Shown in pieces: positions 21,588-26,756 of a stretch of 26,756 bases of DNA. Positions within the stretch are counted from its first letter, which is position 1; every line of letters starts with the position of its first letter. The translations under genes were made by a program, and so were the position numbers. Below the pieces are notes generated by a model. It was not told the DNA's origin and made no database searches. It was given only the letters and a program-made list of their open reading frames with translations. The stretch is taken from positions 1 through 26,756 of the IMG/VR virus record IMGVR_UViG_3300042988_000799; one strand, given 5' to 3'. The stretch comes from a virus.

Positions 21588-22523
21588 ATGGAATATCGTG
21601 GATCCGCTCTGGACTTCGGTGAGTTCCTCGAGCGCACCGTAGGAAGGGTCGGGTATATCCTCGGGACGCGCGGCGAACTCTGCACCCCCGCGCTGCGAAT
21701 GCAGAAAGCCAAGGAAAACCCCGATCAGGCCGCGAAGATTCTCGCCGCGAGCAAATGGGACGGATTGCCGGTCGGGGACTGCCTCGGCTGGGAGGAAATG
21801 TATGAGAACGGCGGGGATGTCAACTTGCCGGTCACCGTCTTCATCTACCCCGACCGGCGCACCTTCGGCGACTACGACCTGGCGAAGAAGCTCGGGCTGC
21901 CGAACGGTCCCATCTCAACGCTCCCGAAGGATCTGCCGGACACGCCGATCGCAGTAGGGTACTACGGTCATGTGGGGTACTTCTACAAGGGCGAGGTGTA
22001 TCAGAGCGCCGGCCATGTCTCTGGGACCATCATCACCAAGCTGGGCTATGTCGTGCCTGGTCTCAAGCCATGGGAGTACTGGTATCAGATGCCGTACCTC
22101 GACTATTCCACGGAGGAGGATGTCATGCTCAAGAAAGGCGACAAGGATCCCACCGGCGTATTCGGGCCGGTTTCGGCTTGGCAGCAGTCCATGCTCGACC
22201 AGGGCATCAAGATGATCGGCGCCGATGGCAAGGAGTACGGCGTGGACGGCAGCTTCGGGACCGCAACCGCGAACGGCACGATGTCCTTCCAGACCAAGGT
22301 CTTGGTCGCCGTCACCGGCGTGGTCGACGACATCACCATGGGCAAGATGGACGAGGCGCAGCACACGACCATAACCGACACCCGCGCCGCCGTGGAAGAC
22401 CTCACCGCGAAGAACGACTACCTGGTGAAGCAACTCTCGGAGAGCCAGAAGACCGCCTTCGACCGGAAGGCGGCGATCGACGCATTCAACTCCGGCCTCG
22501 CGGGGCTTAAGACCGTCGAGTGA
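21588..22523 (+). CDS. Endolysin (NlpC/P60-like domain plus wall-binding domain)
   Basis: A cell-wall hydrolase that lyses the host. Residues 15-150 look like a papain-like NlpC/P60 or CHAP-type peptidase: GRVGYILGTRG at the start, a candidate nucleophile Cys65 in VGDCLGWEEM, and candidate His128 in GYYGHVGYFY. The His could also be 143. Residues 178-260 look like a peptidoglycan-binding region with KKGDKDPTGVFGPVSAWQQS, then DGSFGTATANGTMSFQ. A charged coiled-coil tail follows. The length is 311 aa. It comes directly after the holin and ends eight bases before a terminator. The enzyme class is likely, but the exact bond cut cannot be read from the sequence. Confidence 0.8.
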   Translation: MEYRGSALDFGEFLERTVGRVGYILGTRGELCTPALRMQKAKENPDQAAKILAASKWDGLPVGDCLGWEEMYENGGDVNLPVTVFIYPDRRTFGDYDLAKKLGLPNGPISTLPKDLPDTPIAVGYYGHVGYFYKGEVYQSAGHVSGTIITKLGYVVPGLKPWEYWYQMPYLDYSTEEDVMLKKGDKDPTGVFGPVSAWQQSMLDQGIKMIGADGKEYGVDGSFGTATANGTMSFQTKVLVAVTGVVDDITMGKMDEAQHTTITDTRAAVEDLTAKNDYLVKQLSESQKTAFDRKAAIDAFNSGLAGLKTVE

Positions 22524-22530
22524 CCAGCGC

Positions 22531-22563
22531 AGGGAGGGTCGATGCACAATCTCGACCCTCCCT
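22531..22563 (+). terminator. Strong hairpin terminator at the end of the late module
   Basis: AGGGAGGGTCGA (22531-22542) and TCGACCCTCCCT (22552-22563) form a perfect 12-bp stem with a 9-nt loop, followed by CTTTG. The stem starts eight bases after the endolysin stop, and the next gene begins only at 22634. The U-tract is short, so termination may be partial or helped by Rho. Confidence 0.75.
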
Positions 22564-22582
22564 CTTTGTGCAAAACTCCATC

Positions 22583-22612
22583 TATACAGGGCTACTGCCA
22601 ATAGGGTACTAT
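22583..22612 (+). promoter_or_regulatory. Candidate promoter of the second gene block
   Basis: TATACA (22583-22588) and TACTAT (22607-22612) are 18 nt apart, each with four of six consensus matches. The -10 lies inside a small dyad ATAGG (22601-22605) / CCTAT (22613-22617). The ribosome binding site AGGAGG (22620-22625) of the next gene follows. It is placed just after the late terminator, where a new promoter is expected. Confidence 0.45.
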
Positions 22613-22633
22613 CCTATATAGGAGGTAGTTGAA

Positions 22634-23248
22634 ATGCAGCGGTGTGAACGACAAGCGAAGGACATCGGAATCAGTGCGGTGTCACAGGTCATCGACTGGG
22701 GGCGGATCGGCAAAGGCTCGGTCGTGGAGACTTTCCTGCTCAAGCCAGGTGGAATCCTCGACACATTCCCTGGAACGGTCACTTTCAAGTGCGCGTCATT
22801 TCTAGAAATAAACAACGAGTTCGTCATCGATGCCTGTGCTGGGATTCACATGGAGGTCACCTTCGTCCTGTACGATGGCGAGTGGTATCCTCGGAAGCCG
22901 TCGCATTCGGACGTGCGGAAGATACTCGCCGAGCGGTCGAATGTCCTCGACGAGCATCTCATGGAGATCTTCGACGACGCGCTGCGCGGACAGGGATGGA
23001 AGCTGGATGTCCGGTATCCATCGACCGCGATCCACGGCGTGGTCAAGACCGACGAGGCCGCGCTCGAACGACACCAGAACCCGAAGCAGATCGGCATCAA
23101 CGAGCTGGCCATCGCCAGAAGCAGGGCGTACCATAAGAAGAAGATGGCAGAGCTCTACAAGAACAACCCCGAGTGGCGAGAGAAGAAGAAAAAGACGGAA
23201 CGGTTGAGGCATCGTGCAAAGAAGAGCGGAAAGGCAGCAAAGCGATGA
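22634..23248 (+). CDS. Hypothetical early protein with basic tail (204 aa)
   Basis: First gene after the late terminator, with a strong AGGAGG site nine bases upstream of ATG 22634. Residues 1-85 are beta-rich with SFLEINNEFVIDACAGIHME; residues 85-140 are helical. From about 155 to the end it is a long Lys/Arg helix (KKKMAELYKNNPEWREKKKK) suitable for binding nucleic acid. I recognise no catalytic motif. The stop overlaps the next gene (ATGA). The position suggests an early or replication-associated protein. Confidence 0.6.
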   Translation: MQRCERQAKDIGISAVSQVIDWGRIGKGSVVETFLLKPGGILDTFPGTVTFKCASFLEINNEFVIDACAGIHMEVTFVLYDGEWYPRKPSHSDVRKILAERSNVLDEHLMEIFDDALRGQGWKLDVRYPSTAIHGVVKTDEAALERHQNPKQIGINELAIARSRAYHKKKMAELYKNNPEWREKKKKTERLRHRAKKSGKAAKR

Positions 23249-23553
23249 AGCGGATCTCGATGTGTATGTTCCAGAGACACAACACTCCGGTCGGAACCTA
23301 TGTCTGGCCCGAGCGCAAGACCGAACACGCCATGGACATCGAAGTCCTCGAGGCACAGGCCGTAGCGTCGCTCAAGGCGAACGTGAAGGACAAGGGCGCG
23401 TACGAGCTGAACCTCTATGTCACCGGCCTGTCACCGGCGCTCATCGCCGTGCTGAACGCCGCGACCATACTGGACATCGACGTCTGGGCTTACCACTACG
23501 ACCAACGCACCGGCGGGTACGTCGAGCAGAAGATACTGCGCAGCCTCAACTGA
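23245..23553 (+). CDS. Hypothetical early protein (102 aa)
   Basis: The start overlaps the previous stop by four bases; the frame runs further upstream but inside the previous gene. The protein reads MKRISMCMFQRHNTPVGTYV, then has ELNLYVTGLSPALIAVLNAA and VWAYHYDQRTGGYVEQKIL. I recall phage proteins with a 'N-YvTGLt-ali-vlN' segment and a 'HyDr-tg-Y--Q' ending, but no known function. It looks like a small alpha/beta fold. The pair with the preceding gene may be transcribed together. Confidence 0.65.
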   Translation: MKRISMCMFQRHNTPVGTYVWPERKTEHAMDIEVLEAQAVASLKANVKDKGAYELNLYVTGLSPALIAVLNAATILDIDVWAYHYDQRTGGYVEQKILRSLN

Positions 23554-23567
23554 TCATCCCACGATCG

Positions 23568-23606
23568 ATGCGCGTCCAGACAGTGCCTGTTGCGGACCTC
23601 CGGTAG
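23568..23606 (+). CDS. Possible 12-residue leader peptide or gene remnant
   Basis: ATG 23568 reads MRVQTVPVADLR and then stops. The string resembles the first residues of ParB-like nuclease domains ('v--ipv--L-p'), but the following frame shows no continuation. No ribosome binding site is visible. It lies in the 105-nt gap before the helicase gene. It may be a chance frame, a leader peptide or the stub of a lost gene. Confidence 0.15.
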   Translation: MRVQTVPVADLR

Positions 23607-23658
23607 GAGACCTCCCCAAGGGCCGAGTCGAAGACGATTACAGAGAGGGGACCGAGCC

Positions 23659-25320
23659 ATGAACAACCGTCCGAAGGCCGAACTGTTCGGCGACACCATC
23701 CGTCTCGAGCTGCCCTATGCGTGGCGCAATGTCGCCAGCGAGTTCACACAGGCCAGATGGGATCCCATCTCTCGCGCCTGGAAGATTCCGGCTTTCATGG
23801 AGAACCTCAAGGTGGTGGCGAGCATCGCCGGTATCACGATGACCAACGAGTTCATCGACCGGCTGAACTCCGTGTCCGTGCCGGACGCCGGATCCTTGAT
23901 GCCGAACGACCCCGTCGTGTCCATGATGCTCAAGCCGCATATCAAGCCGTACAAGCACCAGGTCCAGGCATTCAACCTCGCCATGACGAAGGGGAACGTC
24001 GCGATCCTGCACGAGCAGGGGTGTGGGAAGTCGCTCGTCACGGTCGGCGTGGTCGGGGCGCGGTGGATGGCCGGCGAGGTGCGCAGGGTCATCATCGTGG
24101 CTCCGCTCTCCGTGCTGCCGGTCTGGAAGCGCGAGTTCAACGACTACTGCTCGCTCACCATCCCCATGATCACGCTCGAAGGTCCGGTCGCAGCCAAGGT
24201 CGCTGCCATCAAGTTGATGCCGTCTGGGATCATCTGCGTGAACTACGAGTCCGTCTGGCGCGAGGAGGTCGCGGTCGCGCTCAAGGCGTGGAAGCCGAAC
24301 ATGATGATCTGCGACGAGAGCCAGCGGATCAAGAGTCCCACGAGCCGCCAGAGCAAGGGAGTGGCGCAGCTCGGACACAACTGTCGGTATCGGATGATTC
24401 TCTCGGGGACGCCGGTCATGAACGGTCCCATCGATTTCTGGGCGCAGTACCGGTTCCTCGAGCCGGACCTGTTCTCCACCTCCTTCTATGCGTTCAAGAG
24501 CCGGTACGCCGTGGTCGGCGGATACGAGAACCACCAGATCGTCGCATACCGTCACCTGGACGAGCTGGTGCAGAAGGTCCACTCCATCGCCAGCCGCACG
24601 ACCAAGAAGGAGGCGCTCGACCTCCCCGAGACTGTGGACGAGATCCGGTACTGCGAACTCGAGCCGGCCGCGCGGAAGGCGTACAAGAAGCTGCTCAAGG
24701 ACTCGATCGCGGAACTGGACGGAGGAGTGATCACCGCACCGCAGGTCATCACGCGCATCCTCCGGCTGCAGCAGATCACCGGTGGGTATGTCCAGATCGA
24801 CGAGGCGAAGACGCTCACGAAGATCTCGGACGCGAAGCGCCTCGCGCTCGTGGACACCCTGGAAGACCTCCTCGACGCGGGGAAGAAGGTGGTCATCTTC
24901 GCGCGGTTCCTCGCCGAGGTATCGGACATCACGAACACGGCGAAGAAGATGTTCGGGGAGGATGCAGTCGTGGTCATCACCGGCGCCGTGGACCAGAAGG
25001 AGCGCGGACCCATCGTGGACCGGTTCCAGACGGATCCGGACTGCAAGGTGTTCATCGCGCAGACGGCGACCGCCGGCCTCGGCATCACGCTCACGGCAGC
25101 GGACACGGCAATCTTCTATAGCTGCGACTACTCGTATGCGAACCACGAACAGGCGAGGGCGCGGATCCACCGCATCGGGCAGTTGAACCGATGCACCTAC
25201 ATCTACATGGTCGCGGAGAAGACGGTCGATGAGGATGTCCTCGACATCCTCCAGAGCAAGAAGAGCATGGCCGACCTGGTCGTGGACAACTGGCGGTCCC
25301 TGCTGAAGGAGAAAGGATAG
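23659..25320 (+). CDS. SNF2-family DEAD/DEAH-like helicase (DNA translocase)
   Basis: An ATP-driven superfamily 2 translocase. The N-terminal 60 residues (LPYAWRNVASEFTQARWDP and WKIP) may be a small substrate-binding element. Motif I is HEQGCGKS (118-125), motif Ia is VIIVAPLSVLPVWK, motif II is DESQ (219-222) and motif III is SGTP (249-252). The C-terminal RecA lobe holds KVVIFARF, TATAGLGITLTAA and motif VI QARARIHRIGQ (498-508). The 'R-HR-GQ' form is diagnostic of the SNF2 group. The length is 553 aa, compact for this group. Start ATG 23659 has GAGAGGGG eight bases upstream. In phages this helicase usually sits in early or replication modules, possibly for fork restart or recombination. 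Confidence 0.95.
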   Translation: MNNRPKAELFGDTIRLELPYAWRNVASEFTQARWDPISRAWKIPAFMENLKVVASIAGITMTNEFIDRLNSVSVPDAGSLMPNDPVVSMMLKPHIKPYKHQVQAFNLAMTKGNVAILHEQGCGKSLVTVGVVGARWMAGEVRRVIIVAPLSVLPVWKREFNDYCSLTIPMITLEGPVAAKVAAIKLMPSGIICVNYESVWREEVAVALKAWKPNMMICDESQRIKSPTSRQSKGVAQLGHNCRYRMILSGTPVMNGPIDFWAQYRFLEPDLFSTSFYAFKSRYAVVGGYENHQIVAYRHLDELVQKVHSIASRTTKKEALDLPETVDEIRYCELEPAARKAYKKLLKDSIAELDGGVITAPQVITRILRLQQITGGYVQIDEAKTLTKISDAKRLALVDTLEDLLDAGKKVVIFARFLAEVSDITNTAKKMFGEDAVVVITGAVDQKERGPIVDRFQTDPDCKVFIAQTATAGLGITLTAADTAIFYSCDYSYANHEQARARIHRIGQLNRCTYIYMVAEKTVDEDVLDILQSKKSMADLVVDNWRSLLKEKG

Positions 25321-25324
25321 GACG

Positions 25325-25663
25325 ATGGCGACGATGATTCCTCCGGTCACGCCTCCGGGCCGGCGCATGGTCAAGTACGAGCGGACGAACTGCGCGAACT
25401 GCGGGGCGGCCCTCGTGGACCGGAAGTGTCCGTTCTGCGGAACGCAATGGGTTCCCGTCGGGTTCCAGGTCGGGGAGCATGGCTTCGTGAAGAGCTCCAC
25501 CGTGAGGTTCTGCTCGAACCCTCTGGAGGTGACTTCCTTCGGGAGGGCCTACCGGCAGTTCACCCCTGCTCCCATGGAGTGCGAGGTGTCGCTTGAAATC
25601 GTCGGTCTGACCTCGGAAGAGGCCACGAGGATATGGGTCGCAATCAGAGACGCGATGCAGTAG
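25325..25663 (+). CDS. Zinc-ribbon protein (112 aa)
   Basis: After a Pro-rich start, residues 23-38 read CANCGAALVDRKCPFCG, a four-cysteine zinc ribbon (C23-x2-C26 and C35-x2-C38). The remainder has a strand-rich part ending LEIVGLTSEEATRIWVAIRD. The ribbon at the N-terminus resembles small zinc ribbons of transcription or DNA-binding proteins. Its place four bases after the helicase stop suggests a functional link. The ribosome binding site is AAAGGATAGGA. The function is unknown. Confidence 0.75.
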   Translation: MATMIPPVTPPGRRMVKYERTNCANCGAALVDRKCPFCGTQWVPVGFQVGEHGFVKSSTVRFCSNPLEVTSFGRAYRQFTPAPMECEVSLEIVGLTSEEATRIWVAIRDAMQ

Positions 25664-25675
25664 GAAAGGAGAAGC

Positions 25676-25822
25676 ATGAACGAAGGACAGGCCCAGAGGA
25701 TCCGACAGGCGAAGTTCGGGAAGAAGGCTCCGGCGAAGAGACCATATGACAAGGACAAGCCGACCGTGAAGCTCGCACCGAAGCCAGCACCTGGCACTTA
25801 CGCCAAGAGAAAGGAAGCCTAG
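25676..25822 (+). CDS. Small basic protein (48 aa)
   Basis: ATG 25676 follows AAAGGAG. The product starts MNEGQAQRIRQAKFGKKAP, is rich in Lys, Arg and Pro, has no hydrophobic core, and is probably disordered. Such small basic proteins may bind DNA or RNA. The stop at 25820-25822 directly abuts the next ATG. It is too small to assign to a family. Confidence 0.6.
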   Translation: MNEGQAQRIRQAKFGKKAPAKRPYDKDKPTVKLAPKPAPGTYAKRKEA

Positions 25823-26242
25823 ATGTACGAGGGACTCAGCCTCCGCGAACTGTGCGCGGAAATCATCAAGGAGAAGGCCGCGCTCGAGGCGGTCGAGTAC
25901 CAGAAGAAAATCGTCGACGAGAAGGTCGACGCTCTGGAGCTCAAGATCCACGACATCATGCTCGAGTCCGAGATCGAGCGCATCTCCGTGGACGGCTACA
26001 CCTTCCGGCCCGATGTCAAGATCCGCGCCTCCATCTGGGCCGAGATGCAGGAGAAGGCGTTCCGAGTCTTCCCGAAGCACGGACTCGGAGGTCTGATCAA
26101 GAAGACCATCAACGCACAGACGCTCTCCGCGACCACGCGCGAGCTGCTCGAACAGAACGAGGGGAAACTGCCCAAGTGGATGCTGCCGTACGTCAACATC
26201 TACAGGGCGAAGAAGGTATCGATGCGCAAGGACGCTCGATAG
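25823..26242 (+). CDS. Coiled-coil early phage protein (139 aa)
   Basis: Starts directly after the previous stop, with AGAAAGGA upstream. Residues 5-50 form an amphipathic helix (LRELCAEIIKEKAALEAVEY and on), probably a coiled coil. The next part contains VDGYTFRPDVKIRASI and GLIKKTINAQTLSATTRELL, followed by a C-terminal VNIYRAKKVSM. I recall a group of phage proteins with 'VDG-tf-p----a----' and 'LIk-tvNaqTL---vre-l' placed near ssDNA-binding and recombination genes, but cannot name a function. It is likely an early replication/recombination protein. Confidence 0.7.
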   Translation: MYEGLSLRELCAEIIKEKAALEAVEYQKKIVDEKVDALELKIHDIMLESEIERISVDGYTFRPDVKIRASIWAEMQEKAFRVFPKHGLGGLIKKTINAQTLSATTRELLEQNEGKLPKWMLPYVNIYRAKKVSMRKDAR

Positions 26243-26256
26243 AAAGGCAGGTCATC

Positions 26257-26756
26257 ATGCCAGCAAACGACGAGAGAAGCATCATGGACATGGTCGCGGA
26301 GACGCAGACCAAGGAGCTCGCCACCAAGGCGACCTTCAGCGACCAGGAGCTGCACGAGGCGATGACCGAGGAGATGAACGGCCTCGGGCAGATCCAGCTC
26401 CCGCGCATCAAGATCCCCGCCGGTGGGACCATCGTGTTCGAGGTTCCGACCGACGACCCGAACGAGCCGATCACCGTCAAGGAAGTCCGCGGCGTGGTCA
26501 TCGGCCACCACCCGGTCAACCGCCTGTACCTCAAGTCGGTCGAGGAGCAGACCGAGGCGAACGCCGCGCCGGACTGCTACTCGCAGGACGGAGTCACCGG
26601 CAGCGCCACCTATGACCCCGAACTCGGGTACGGCGGTCTCTGCGAGAAATGCCCGATGAACGAGTTCGGATCCGGCAGGAACGGCTCCGGCAAGATGTGC
26701 AGCAACCGCCACCGCCTCCTGTTCATGATGGACGGCGGACAGGGGTTCCCCTTCGT
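26257..26756 (+). CDS. Four-cysteine early phage protein, partial at window end
   Basis: ATG 26257 follows AGAAAGGCAGG. The reading frame is still open at the end of the window, with 166 residues visible. After a charged helical start it has LPRIKIPAGGTIVFEVPTDD, then KEVRGVVIGHHPVNRLYLK, and cysteines at 107, 129, 132 and 148. The latter sit in LCEKCPMNEFGSGRNGSGKM and CSNRHRLLFM. I recall this 'CE-CP-N-FGSG---GK-C-N' pattern from a phage family found with DNA-replication genes, of unknown role. Four cysteines could bind zinc or an iron-sulfur cluster, but this is not shown. The C-terminus is missing. Confidence 0.75.
   Translation, partial: MPANDERSIMDMVAETQTKELATKATFSDQELHEAMTEEMNGLGQIQLPRIKIPAGGTIVFEVPTDDPNEPITVKEVRGVVIGHHPVNRLYLKSVEEQTEANAAPDCYSQDGVTGSATYDPELGYGGLCEKCPMNEFGSGRNGSGKMCSNRHRLLFMMDGGQGFPF

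Noticed and set aside
23638-25500. Long open frame on the minus strand (620 codons)
   Set aside because: It is antisense to the helicase gene, with His/Arg/Asp-rich composition and no domain. The + strand helicase motifs are unambiguous.
1-26756. tRNA genes, CRISPR arrays, insertion sequences, integrase or attachment sites
   Set aside because: No cloverleaf with tRNA signature bases, no regularly spaced noncoding repeats, no transposase or integrase motifs were seen. The regular repeats present are coding repeats in tail genes.

Overview
The window is one contiguous stretch of a tailed double-stranded DNA phage or prophage (Caudoviricetes). Every gene I can support lies on the + strand. The gene order (terminase, HK97-type head genes, connectors, tail tube, frameshifted tail chaperone, tape measure, tail tip, holin, endolysin) is that of a siphovirus with a long non-contractile tail. 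The DNA is GC-rich, roughly 60% by eye, and most genes have strong AGGAGG-type ribosome binding sites. The LLH-type holin suggests a Gram-positive, GC-rich host, for example an actinobacterial or high-GC clostridial gut bacterium. The host is inference. No integrase, repressor, tRNA, CRISPR array or insertion sequence is visible, so lifestyle cannot be decided.

Layout. Positions 1-125 hold a terminator-like hairpin, a second GC palindrome and a promoter-like sequence ahead of the small terminase subunit (126-824). Seven small genes (821-2829), mostly coupled by stop/start overlaps and rich in Cys-pair motifs, separate it from the large terminase subunit (2826-4616). A dyad containing an extended -10 promoter precedes the head module: portal, prohead protease, major capsid protein and three beta-rich, probably virion-surface proteins (4686-9464). 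Head-tail connection and tail completion follow (9466-10819). Then come two paralogous tail tube proteins (10836-11997), a tail assembly chaperone with a textbook -1 slippery site (12022-12572), an HK97 gp10-like protein, and a 795-residue tape measure protein (13143-15530). A large tail tip/hub protein and a run of repeat-rich tail proteins occupy 15539-20680. The lysis cassette (20705-22523) ends in a strong hairpin terminator.

After the terminator a promoter-like sequence opens a second transcription unit (22634 to the window end). It has two unknown proteins, an SNF2-family helicase, a zinc-ribbon protein, two small proteins and a four-cysteine protein cut by the window edge. This looks like the start of the early/replication module.

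Most of the window is a classical phage late module. The least ordinary parts are: the cluster of small Cys-rich genes inserted between the terminase genes, with a recurring gene-junction sequence; the dyad around the portal promoter; the two tail-tube paralogs; and the tail-tip repeat proteins, namely a gapless 150+150 residue duplication, about ten copies of a 24-residue repeat, and three copies of an 18-residue repeat. I found no convincing evidence of a wholly new defence or mobile system.
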